Source: Chromobacterium vaccinii (GTDB taxonomy: Bacteria; Pseudomonadota; Gammaproteobacteria; Burkholderiales; Chromobacteriaceae). Taken from it: 64,000 bases of DNA. Below the pieces are notes generated by a model. That model worked only from the letters and a program-made list of their open reading frames with translations, made no database searches and was not told the origin of the DNA. A program made the translations under genes and the position numbers. The stretch spans positions 150,300 through 214,299 of the forward strand of contig NZ_JZJL01000002.1 of assembly GCF_000971335.1 (NCBI RefSeq), in the 5' to 3' direction. Below, in pieces: positions 56,801 to 64,000 of this stretch (the stretch's first letter is position 1; every line of letters starts with the position of its first letter).

Positions 56801-58357
56801 CGCGCCATGCTCGCCTTCCTCGGCCAACAGGACGGAACGCCAGTTTTGCGCTTTGCGCCCCAACTGCAAAGCATTCGCCAGATCCTGTAGATGTCCGGGC
56901 GCCAGGTCGGCCAGGCCCAGCCTCAACCGGTTTTCCATTTCGGCCAGCGCAGCCGGCGACCGGGCGGACAACGGCAGCAGCGCCACGTCCCTCTTGCCTA
57001 CAGCGGAAGGAGCCCGCACCGGCGCCTCCTCTACGATGACGTGGGCATTGGTGCCACCAACGCCGAACGCGCTGACGCATGCGCGCCGCGGATGGCCGGC
57101 CTGTTCAGGCCAGTGCGCGGCTTCGCGGGGAATGAAGAATGGGCTGGCATCGAGGTCGATGCGCGGATTGGCGTTCTCGAAGCGGATCTGGGGAGGAATC
57201 GCGCGGTGTTTCAGCATCAGGATCGTCTTGATCAGGCCCGCGATGCCGGCTGCCGCGTCCAGATGGCCGATATTCGCTTTCACCGAACCCAGCGCGCAGC
57301 GCTGCCGGCGATCCGCGCCGCCCCCGAAAACGCCCTGGAGCGCGGCGAATTCGATCGGGTCGCCCAATTCCGTGCCGGTCCCGTGCGCCTCGACATAGTC
57401 TATCGAATCTACGTGCAGCCCCGCCATGGAAAAGGCCGCCCGTATCACATCCTGCTGCCCGTTGATGCTGGGCGCGGTGAAACCGATCTTGTCGGCGCCG
57501 TCATTGTTGACCGCGCTGGCCTTGATGACCGCGTGGATGGGATCGCCATCGCGCAACGCGTCGTCCAGGCGCTTGAGCGCGACCGCGCCCACGCCGTCGC
57601 TGAAGACCGTTCCCTGGGCCCGGACATCGAAAGGACGGCATGCTCCATCTGGGGAAAAAACGCCTCCAGGTTGGTATGGATAGCCCGTCCGCTGCGGAAA
57701 CATCACGCTCGCACCGCCGGCCAGCGCGGCGTCGCACTCTCCCGCAAGCAGGCTGCGGCACGCGAGATGCACCGCGGTCAGCGCGCTGGAGCAGGCTGTC
57801 TGGACGCTGAGCGCGGGTCCCCGCAGGTCCAGCTTGTGGGCGGTCCGGGTGGCCAGCTGGTCGGCCTGGTTGCCCAGGTAGGCAAGATAATTGCCGGCCT
57901 CGCCCGCCGGCATCAGCGCATTCAACAGATAGGTGCTGAGCGACGAGCCCGCAAAGACCCCGACCCTCTGCCCCGCCTTGTCGAACTCGTAGTTCGCGTC
58001 CTCCAGCGCATGCCAGGCCACTTCCAGAAACAGGCGGTGCTGCGGGTCCATCAAGGCGGCCTCCCTGGGGTTGACCCCAAAGAAGAAAGCATCGAAGCGA
58101 TCCGCGTTCCATAGCGTTCCGCGCGCCCGGACGCGGTGCCCTCCATCGGACAGCGGCGCCTCCGGCGTCAGTTCGTCCTGCTCTTCGCCGGTTTCGGAAA
58201 AATATGAAATGCACGCCTTTCCAGCCAGAATATTCGACCAGAATTCATCCACGTCACCGGCCTTGGGAAACCGGCCCGCCATCCCGACAACCGCGATATC
58301 GAACTCTCCGGACGCGCCAGCTGTGGACGCTTCTTCAGCCCGAGTCTTCATAGACAT
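53873..58357 (-). CDS. type I polyketide synthase module KS-AT-KR-ACP
   Basis: 1494 residues. The ketosynthase (about 15-440) has QTACSSAL (Cys about 187), EAHGTGTELGDP and NIGHLDAAAG. The acyltransferase has GHSLGE (about 630) and HAFH, the malonyl-CoA type. The ketoreductase (about 1135-1330) has TGGLGGIG and the catalytic serine and tyrosine in CSSIASLAGG and DYCAAN. The carrier domain has LGAHSLL (about 1441). There is no dehydratase, enoylreductase or methyltransferase, so one malonate should be added and reduced to a beta-hydroxyacyl unit. TTTAAAGGGATA precedes the ATG at 58357. It probably accepts the peptide from the C-A-PCP protein. Confidence 0.94.
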   Translation of the reverse strand: MSMKTRAEEASTAGASGEFDIAVVGMAGRFPKAGDVDEFWSNILAGKACISYFSETGEEQDELTPEAPLSDGGHRVRARGTLWNADRFDAFFFGVNPREAALMDPQHRLFLEVAWHALEDANYEFDKAGQRVGVFAGSSLSTYLLNALMPAGEAGNYLAYLGNQADQLATRTAHKLDLRGPALSVQTACSSALTAVHLACRSLLAGECDAALAGGASVMFPQRTGYPYQPGGVFSPDGACRPFDVRAQGTVFSDGVGAVALKRLDDALRDGDPIHAVIKASAVNNDGADKIGFTAPSINGQQDVIRAAFSMAGLHVDSIDYVEAHGTGTELGDPIEFAALQGVFGGGADRRQRCALGSVKANIGHLDAAAGIAGLIKTILMLKHRAIPPQIRFENANPRIDLDASPFFIPREAAHWPEQAGHPRRACVSAFGVGGTNAHVIVEEAPVRAPSAVGKRDVALLPLSARSPAALAEMENRLRLGLADLAPGHLQDLANALQLGRKAQNWRSVLLAEEGEHGARALGRRAFDAAIPAQPQPVYFLFEGQIAARLPEAIRWSRARLPAFAEHFAHCRRILSGWLSPEEAAAVDAAMAEGGEIPPELVQPLLFAFEYATARQLMAAGVAPAGFCGHSLGEYVAACLAGVFDLETALLLVRERGLLMSATPAGAMLAVFASPEALSRDLPAAVEIAAVNAPDVTVVAGEPEAVHAYCRWLDERGVGYKLLPVGHAFHTRLMDAACEPFAALLRSIELRPPRMPFVSTVTGDWITEREATDPMHWVRQIRVPVCFAAAMQTLARQAGACLVDIGPSQILCRLAGLSGHADERLAGAGSESPDSYERGFMLQMGALWTWGWRIDWRACASGEFPRRTRAPMTVFEGARHWINPPAVGKGWSTHSRPAAGASLYRPAWRRFGAVEKLPEAGQGGRESWLIFGDGELSAQLRSALAERGHLVTLASPADVFGKIAKGHYGINPSRPGDYDALLRELRAFHRLPDHIVHMWLAGRAGEASPVLRTMGYASLANLARAFIASELKHKVRLAVVTKRAWDVIGDEAVLPEAAMVLGPAMTIPRECPSFSTLHVDLDGPVDAASLLRTIACAGQFQRSGPAAWAIRGRHAWERTIEPLPVRQGGQAYIRDSGFYLITGGLGGIGHALAAHLLEARARVLLLARDAAGRPPEKNALAQGRLRDLERFGANVRLETGDVAAPADVLRALEAGKRAFGQLNGVIHAAGSAHGRLLSLWSEDDAADMLRAKVEGMRVLGQALRDAPLDFFVACSSIASLAGGVGQTDYCAANAFLDATAHAGWLPNCGRMIALNWFTWKETGMAVDGAASGLPGHRESLEAGLATREALQAFDCVMSGSMSGQLAVSPLDPEVLARAIPNLDDLQAVQADESREPLSQRPSLSSSYRAPENPLQERIVLIAEEVFGIRSLGVEDDFLELGAHSLLFAQFASAIRGAFGVRIRLHSLFEERTVARLSLLVEELLIESVKSGEVS

Positions 58358-58434
58358 ACACTTATCCCTTTAAAAGCCAGAAACTCAACGGCGCCATCAT
58401 CCAAGAGCCGGTTCACGCTCTAGCAAAGCGATGC

Positions 58435-59184
58435 TCACGCGGTCTGCGCGATTTGCCTGGGCTGACCCCGCTTGACCTGCTGGATCTTCTGGATGGCAGC
58501 GATTTCTTCAACGGTCAGATCCGGATGCCAAATATCCCAAATCAGCACGATCCGCTCCTCCTGATCGTGGTTCCAGACTTCATGGACAAAACTATCGTCA
58601 AAAACGAGGGCTTCTCCCTCCCGCCAATGCCGCATTTCATCTCCGACCCTGATTCCGCAATCAGGCGGCACGACAAGAGCTAGGTGGCAAGTCAGGAAAT
58701 AATTGACCGGCCCGGAATGAGGCTGAATATGGGCGCCGGGCCGGACCCGGGAAAACATGCCCTGTCTCGGGCCATGCCCGGCATTTTTCAACGCGGCGAC
58801 GGTCTTCGGACATCTGGCGCTGCCCTTGGTGTAACCTAGCGGGTCGTACAACGGATAGATCTCCCACCCCGGCCACCCCAGATCTTTCGAGCCCGGATCT
58901 TCATATGGAGAAAACCTGGTGTCCTGCGCAGCCAGCTCCGTCAACTCCCGCAGAATCTCCGACGATTGGGCACGCATCGCCGCATTCCATTCGAAATCCT
59001 CCGCTTCATACCAGGCCTTTGCGGTCAGCCCGGGAAAATATTCGTTATTTGCTTCCTGCAAGGGATGCACATCCGGCATCGGGCGTTTCAAAGCCAGAAT
59101 ATCAATATACTCCGCGACGCGAGACATCTCCTTCTTGCCATGCAAATCATTCAATTCATCCAGCAAAACAAACAGGCTTTCCAT
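58435..59184 (-). CDS. aspartyl/asparaginyl beta-hydroxylase-family dioxygenase
   Basis: 249 residues. It is a member of the iron/2-oxoglutarate oxygenases related to aspartyl/asparaginyl beta-hydroxylase (SyrP type). RVRPGAHIQPHSGP gives the first metal histidine, FDDSFVHEVWNHD the second, and ERIVLIWDIWHPDL the end of the barrel. The computed frame starts at 59262. The ATG at 59184 (MESLFVLLDELNDL) was chosen because AGGAG lies six bases upstream and because it removes an overlap with the NRPS stop. It lies between the C-A-PCP protein and the PKS, so it probably hydroxylates an amino acid tethered to that PCP at the beta carbon. The substrate is inferred. Confidence 0.85.
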   Translation of the reverse strand: MESLFVLLDELNDLHGKKEMSRVAEYIDILALKRPMPDVHPLQEANNEYFPGLTAKAWYEAEDFEWNAAMRAQSSEILRELTELAAQDTRFSPYEDPGSKDLGWPGWEIYPLYDPLGYTKGSARCPKTVAALKNAGHGPRQGMFSRVRPGAHIQPHSGPVNYFLTCHLALVVPPDCGIRVGDEMRHWREGEALVFDDSFVHEVWNHDQEERIVLIWDIWHPDLTVEEIAAIQKIQQVKRGQPRQIAQTA

Positions 59185-59258
59185 ATTGCACTCCTGATAG
59201 GGCAAGCGAAGGTTTAATTTTCTCGATGTATTCTGAAAATAAAATTCGATATGGCAAT

Positions 59259-62200
59259 TCAAAAAATAGCGCGTCCACTCTCTGCCGCCCGGCTCTCGAT
59301 ATGGGAGTCTATGATTTCGGCCTGGCGCCGGATGGTGGCATACCGGAAAAAATCAACCACGGGAATATCGATGGCGAATGCATGATTCAATTCAGCCTTC
59401 AACCGCATCAGCAGCAATGAATTCCCGCCGACAGAAAAGAATGGATCTTCAACACTCGCCACGCGCGCATTCAAAACATCCTGCCAAATTTCCATCACTC
59501 TTTTCTCGGACGAGGATGCCGGCAATATGATTTCCGGCTGCGCAGCCGCCGGGACTCCCTGTTTTGCAAGCTGGGCGCGGTCGATTTTCCCGGTGGAGGT
59601 CACGGGAATCTTGTCGACAAAGAAGAATTCCGATGGCGTCATATAGGCTGGCAGTTGCCGCTCGAGATGATCGCGCAATGCCGCCGGAGAGACCTCGGCC
59701 CCGGCCACCAGCCACGCGGCCAGTGAGACCGTGCCGTCCGGCTCGGGCAAGGGCATGACGCAGCACTGCGAAACCGCGGGATGCGTCCCCAGCGCGGCGG
59801 CCACCTCGTCGCACTCGACGCGGTTGCCCCGAATCTTCACCAGGCCGTCTTCCCTGCCATAAAACTCCAGGCATCCGTCCGGGCGCCACCGTCCGATATC
59901 CCGCGTGCGGTACATCGCCCCGGACACCGCGGCGCCTGCCGGAGCCGTGGAAAACCCGCCTTTCTGTCCGGCGTAATCGCGCAGATAGCCGGTGGCCAGA
60001 TATGGGCTGACGATATAGATCTCGCCCTTGACGCCCATCGGGCAGAACTGCAGATTCCGGTCCAGCACCGCGATCTGGCGTCCGTCTATCGCCGCGCCTA
60101 TAGGCTGCATCGCCGCCTGCAGGCCATCCCTGGACACTTCATGATGCGTGGCCAGCACCGCCTCGCTCGGACCGTACAAATTGTGGATGCGAGCGGCACC
60201 GGACAGTATCTCGAACCATTGTCGGCACAACGCTGAAGACAGCGGCTCTCCTGCGAACAGGATTTGCTTCAGATGCCGAAAAGACCGCGCGGCATCGCCG
60301 TGCCTGGACAGCGCGCTTGCCAGCTGCCAGCCATAGCTGGGAACCAGCTGGAGCATGTCGATCCGCGAACGCTCGATCCAGTCCGCGGCTTCCAGCAAAC
60401 CTTGCCGTTCGCCCTCTTCCGGTATGCACAGCGTGGCGCCGAAACACAGCGTTCCGTAAAGCTCGCACAGCGCGGCGTCGTAATTCGCCGGCGCCCACAA
60501 CGCCCATCTGACGCCCGGCCCGATGCCGAATCGGCTCCGCTGCCATTGCAGGAACTGGGCGAAACTCCGATGCGACTGGACGATGCCCTTGGGCATGCCG
60601 GTCGAGCCGGAGGTGAACACGACATATGCCTCGCCCCCCCCGGCTTCCGGCAAACCGCCTGGTGCCGGCTCCGCGTCCGGCGGACGACAATCGATGGCCT
60701 CGTCCACCTCGATCATGATCAGGCGTTTCGATGCCAGAAGGCCGGCGAACCGCTCGATTTCCTTTCCCGGGCCATGCAGGCACCCTCCGGGAGCGGCATC
60801 CGCGATCATCTGCTCCAGACGCGCGGCGGGGAGCTTCGCATCCAAGGGAACGATTGAGCAGCCCGCCATCAACGCCGACATCTGCGCCACCACTTCAAGC
60901 AGGCCTCGCTCCACAATCACAGCCACCCGCATCGAAGGGCCTATACCGTGGCGGGCCAGCTTCTCGGCCAAAGCCAGGCAACAAAGCCGGAGAGCGGCGT
61001 AGCTGACGTCCTGGCCGCGCCAATGCACGGCCACCGCCTCCGGCGTCCGCTGCGCTTGCTGAAGAAACAGCCGGTGGATAGGCTCGTACTGTTCGGCGGC
61101 GCGCGCTTCCACTGCCATCCCGCCGAAAAACCGGCGCTCCTCGTCCAGCAGCGCATCCAGTGCTTGCCGTGGAAGGTCGGGCTGCGCGGTTCCGGCATCC
61201 AGTATCTGGATGAGCCGCTCCGTCATCAATGCCACGGTCCGGGCATTGAACAGGTTACCGTTGTACTCGAATACCCCCTGGATATCCTGCCCGCGCTGCC
61301 AGGCGACCAGGGTCAGGTCCATCAGCGGCGCGCCATTCGGGCTTGCCAGCGCGCGGCTCGCCATGCCCAGCAGTCCGGAGGACGGCGGCGGCGCGTTCTG
61401 AAAAACCAGCATGGTCTGGAACACCGGGGTCAGTGCGGCGTCGCGCTCCCCTCCCAGCGCCTCGACGACTTTCTCGAAAGGTGCAGCCTGATGCTCGTAC
61501 GCCGCAATCGCATCCTGCCGGGTCGCGGCCAGAAGCGAGCGGAACGACTCGCCCTCCTTCAGTTCCGCCCGCATCGCCAGGACATTGACGAAGCAGCCGA
61601 CGACTCGACTCAGACCATCCGCTTCGCGATTGGCGATCGGGAAACCGATCGCAAACTTCGACTCGCCCGATATCCGGGACAACAACGCCTTGAATGCCGT
61701 CATCATTACCATGAACAGCGTCGCCTGCTCCCTGCCGGCGAAGTCGAGCAGCCGGGTGGACAGTTCAGCAGGAAGGGCGATGGGATGGTTGCGGTTCCGC
61801 GGCAGTTTTCCCGGCGCGCGCGGGAAATCGAGCGGCAGATCCACGGCCTGCGGCAGATCGCGCAACCGTTCCACCCAATAAGTGATTTTGTCCCTTGCCT
61901 GCGGACGGTCCCATGCCGCCCTTTCGCGCAGCGCATGATCGCAGTATTGCAGCCCTTCGCCGGCCGACGGCTCGTCCAGGCCGGCCTCGCCCGTGTAATG
62001 CGCCGTGATCTCCCTCAACAGCAAACCCAGCGACCAGGCATCCGCGGCGATGTGATGAATCGTGAGCACGAACAGGCCGACACCCCGTCCCTCCACCAGC
62101 TGCACCCTTAACGGATACTCGCTCTCCAGATCGAACGGACGGTTGGAAGCCGCGCGGATCCACGTCTGCGCGCCTATCGTTTCATCGCCGGAAACAAGAG

Positions 62201-62588
62201 CCGGGTCCTGAGCATGGGAAAACACCTCATCGATCCCGACGTGATCCGAAACCTCCTGCAGCACCCGGCCATCCCGGCTTACGCACCTTGTCCGCAAAAT
62301 GGAGTGCCTCTGCAACAAGCGGGCAATCGCTCGGCCCAGCCTGCCGGCGTCGACCTCCCCCTGCAGCGCGTAAGAAACCGTCAGATTCAGGCCTGCGGCG
62401 TCATTCGTGGTCTGATGAATGAACCACAACCTCTCCTGTGAGAACGACAGCGGATAAAAACCTCGCTCCATGGACGGCAATGGCTCAGCCACAGCGGGTT
62501 GCGGCGAAGCCAACTGGTCTTTCTGCTTGTCTGAGAGGGATCTCAGCCTGGCCAACAAGCCCAGGCCGCTCCGGTTTTCATGAGCCAT
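59259..62588 (-). CDS. NRPS module C-A-PCP
   Basis: 1109 residues. The condensation domain (about 45-480) has HHIAADAWS (about 178). The adenylation domain (about 500-1000) has FTSGSTGMPKG (about 666), NLYGPSEA and the core KIRGNRVE. The carrier domain has VGGNSLLL (about 1054). The by-eye binding-pocket code (D-A-C-S-L-A-L-V-L) matches no common pattern, so the amino acid is not predicted. It is not glycine- or cysteine-like. It follows the partial upstream NRPS by nine bases. The adjacent dioxygenase suggests its residue becomes beta-hydroxylated before transfer to the PKS. Confidence 0.93.
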   Translation of the reverse strand: MAHENRSGLGLLARLRSLSDKQKDQLASPQPAVAEPLPSMERGFYPLSFSQERLWFIHQTTNDAAGLNLTVSYALQGEVDAGRLGRAIARLLQRHSILRTRCVSRDGRVLQEVSDHVGIDEVFSHAQDPALVSGDETIGAQTWIRAASNRPFDLESEYPLRVQLVEGRGVGLFVLTIHHIAADAWSLGLLLREITAHYTGEAGLDEPSAGEGLQYCDHALRERAAWDRPQARDKITYWVERLRDLPQAVDLPLDFPRAPGKLPRNRNHPIALPAELSTRLLDFAGREQATLFMVMMTAFKALLSRISGESKFAIGFPIANREADGLSRVVGCFVNVLAMRAELKEGESFRSLLAATRQDAIAAYEHQAAPFEKVVEALGGERDAALTPVFQTMLVFQNAPPPSSGLLGMASRALASPNGAPLMDLTLVAWQRGQDIQGVFEYNGNLFNARTVALMTERLIQILDAGTAQPDLPRQALDALLDEERRFFGGMAVEARAAEQYEPIHRLFLQQAQRTPEAVAVHWRGQDVSYAALRLCCLALAEKLARHGIGPSMRVAVIVERGLLEVVAQMSALMAGCSIVPLDAKLPAARLEQMIADAAPGGCLHGPGKEIERFAGLLASKRLIMIEVDEAIDCRPPDAEPAPGGLPEAGGGEAYVVFTSGSTGMPKGIVQSHRSFAQFLQWQRSRFGIGPGVRWALWAPANYDAALCELYGTLCFGATLCIPEEGERQGLLEAADWIERSRIDMLQLVPSYGWQLASALSRHGDAARSFRHLKQILFAGEPLSSALCRQWFEILSGAARIHNLYGPSEAVLATHHEVSRDGLQAAMQPIGAAIDGRQIAVLDRNLQFCPMGVKGEIYIVSPYLATGYLRDYAGQKGGFSTAPAGAAVSGAMYRTRDIGRWRPDGCLEFYGREDGLVKIRGNRVECDEVAAALGTHPAVSQCCVMPLPEPDGTVSLAAWLVAGAEVSPAALRDHLERQLPAYMTPSEFFFVDKIPVTSTGKIDRAQLAKQGVPAAAQPEIILPASSSEKRVMEIWQDVLNARVASVEDPFFSVGGNSLLLMRLKAELNHAFAIDIPVVDFFRYATIRRQAEIIDSHIESRAAESGRAIF

Positions 62589-62597
62589 TTTTCACAA

Positions 62598-64000
62598 TCA
62601 AGTAGTGGTTAGATGGTCTGAGGAGTCCTGTCCGATTCTTTCCAGCTCCCCATACAGCTGCTGCAGTGGCGCGGTCCCGTGCAGGCGCTCAACTTCGCCG
62701 GCGATGCCGGCGATCGTCGGAAACCGGAATGCCAGGAGCAGGCTGATGTTCAGCCCCAGCATGGCGTTTGCCTTGGCCATCACCCTGGTCAGCAATAGCG
62801 AATGCCCGCCCAACGCGAAGAAATCGTCATGAATGCCCACCGCCTCGCGCTCCAGCAGCTCGCACCACACCCAAGTGAACAGCTCCTCGTAGGGCGTAGA
62901 CGCCGTCTCGCCGCCGCCGCCGGCCAGGCGCACGGTCTCCACGCCCGCCAGCGCCCGCCTATCGATTTTCCCGTTGCTATTGAGTGGAAACCGGTCAAGC
63001 ACCGCCCATGCCGCGGGCACCATATAGGCGGGCAGCAGGCTGTGGGCTTCGTGGCTGATCGCCTGCGCATCGAGAGCGGTGGATGGCTCGCCGACGAGAT
63101 AGGCAGCCAGCTCCTTTTCTCCGGCCAGGCCCGCCGAGGCCATCACTACCGCAGCTTGCACGCCGGCGCATTGCTGCAATGCGTGCTCGACTTCGCCAAG
63201 CTCGATGCGATAGCCGCGCAACTTCACCTGATGGTCCATCCGGCCGAGAAACGCGATCTGGCCATCCCGGCGCATCACTCCCAAATCGCCTGTCCGGTAC
63301 AGCCGGGCACCCGCCCCGCCGAACGGGTCCGGGATGAATTTCTCCGCCGTCAGCGCCGGCCGATTCAGGTAGCCCCGCGCCAACCCCGCGCCGCCTATGC
63401 AGATCTCGCCAGCGATGCCGCAGGGGGCCAGGCCGCCCTCGCTATCCAGGATGGCGATCGCGGAATTGGGCAAGGGCCGGCCCAGAGTCGGCTCCTCTCC
63501 GGAGCGGATCCGGTTTGCGCAAGCCCAGATCGTCGCTTCGGTCGGGCCGTATAGATTCCACACCTCCTCTCCCGAGCGCAGCAACCTCTCCGCCAGTTCC
63601 CTTCCCAGCGCGTCCCCGCCGACCAGAATGCGCGGCACCCGCAGGGGCGAAACATCGTTCGCCGTCAACAACTGCCAGCCCGCAGGCGTCGCCTGCATCA
63701 CGGTAACGCCCTCGCGTCGGATCAGCGCGTCCATTTCCGAGCGGTCGCGCGCGGCCAGCGCAGGCACCACGACAATGCGCGCACCCCGTAGCAAAGGCTG
63801 GAAGATTTCAAAAGCGGAAATGTCGAACGTCAGCGGCGTGACGGCGGCCCATGCATCGCCGGCATCCAACGAGATGAGGGTCTGGCTCGCCTGCAGATAA
63901 CTGTTCAAGGCGGATCGGCTGATTTCCACGCCTTTAGGCGAGCCGGTGGAGCCCGAGGTGTAGATGCAGTACGCCAGGTGATCCGGACCGGCCAGCGGCG
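62598..64000 (-). CDS. NRPS, C-terminal part (A-PCP), continues beyond the right edge
   Basis: The visible 467 codons run from the A3 motif YTSGSTGSPKGVE at the very edge through NLYGPTEATIWA, GRMDHQVKLRGYRIELGEVE and a carrier domain (FFALGGHSLLL). The start lies outside. An open-frame caller would begin at the GTG at 63929, but that codon is the valine inside the A3 motif, so it is not a start. The by-eye code (D-I-F-A-L-G-L-I-W) is close to the glycine pattern. No further domain follows the PCP. It is the most upstream known part of the assembly line in this window; a condensation or loading domain is expected further right. Confidence 0.92.
   Translation of the reverse strand, partial: PLAGPDHLAYCIYTSGSTGSPKGVEISRSALNSYLQASQTLISLDAGDAWAAVTPLTFDISAFEIFQPLLRGARIVVVPALAARDRSEMDALIRREGVTVMQATPAGWQLLTANDVSPLRVPRILVGGDALGRELAERLLRSGEEVWNLYGPTEATIWACANRIRSGEEPTLGRPLPNSAIAILDSEGGLAPCGIAGEICIGGAGLARGYLNRPALTAEKFIPDPFGGAGARLYRTGDLGVMRRDGQIAFLGRMDHQVKLRGYRIELGEVEHALQQCAGVQAAVVMASAGLAGEKELAAYLVGEPSTALDAQAISHEAHSLLPAYMVPAAWAVLDRFPLNSNGKIDRRALAGVETVRLAGGGGETASTPYEELFTWVWCELLEREAVGIHDDFFALGGHSLLLTRVMAKANAMLGLNISLLLAFRFPTIAGIAGEVERLHGTAPLQQLYGELERIGQDSSDHLTTT

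Noticed and set aside
63929..64000. GTG at 63929 as the start of the last NRPS gene
   Set aside because: The frame stays open to the edge and encodes the A3 core motif just upstream, so the gene begins outside the window.

Overview
The window is high-GC DNA, tightly packed with genes. It fits a Neisseriales-type betaproteobacterium, most likely Chromobacterium or a close relative. This inference rests on the protein styles, the order tpiA-secG-tRNA-Leu-nuoA-N with a DUF2818 gene at the end, and the SAH-riboswitch/ahcY/metF block. It is not a database result. No insertion sequences, prophage genes, CRISPR arrays or rRNA genes were seen.

Left part (1-10.3 kb): a UPF0114 (YqhA-like) gene runs off the left edge, followed by metF and ahcY on the minus strand with an SAH riboswitch in front of ahcY. 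Then come a GGDEF diguanylate cyclase, metK (completing an S-adenosylmethionine cycle set), two LpxL-type acyltransferases, a three-lipoprotein operon (CsgG-like, DUF4810, DUF799) and a secreted RNase T2.

Middle part (10.2-41 kb): the complete 14-gene NADH dehydrogenase I operon (nuoA-N) lies on the minus strand behind tpiA, secG and tRNA-Leu(GAG). It is followed by pstSCAB and a Pit phosphate transporter on the plus strand. A string of housekeeping genes on the minus strand comes next: recG, DUF2147, a DUF4124 gene coupled to a PhzF-like gene, ridA, hemW, rdgB, a polyamine-binding protein and dusA. A candidate small RNA, with its own promoter and terminator, sits between pit and recG.

Right part (41.3-64 kb): a hybrid NRPS-PKS cluster on the minus strand continues past the right edge. 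In transcription order it reads: an NRPS ending in A-PCP (partial), C-A-PCP, an aspartyl/asparaginyl beta-hydroxylase-type oxygenase, a KS-AT-KR-ACP polyketide synthase, and a 3178-residue NRPS. That NRPS is C-A(with an inserted luciferase-like monooxygenase)-PCP-Cy-A(with an inserted thiazoline oxidase)-PCP, followed by a C-terminal region resembling cyanobacterial acyl-ACP reductase. After it come a type II thioesterase, a MIO-type (histidine ammonia-lyase-like) enzyme and a GNAT acetyltransferase. Domain logic suggests a glycine- and malonate-containing peptide ending in a cysteine-derived thiazole, possibly released reductively as an aldehyde. The combination of the monooxygenase insertion, the oxidase insertion and the acyl-ACP-reductase-like terminus is the most novel-looking system in the window.
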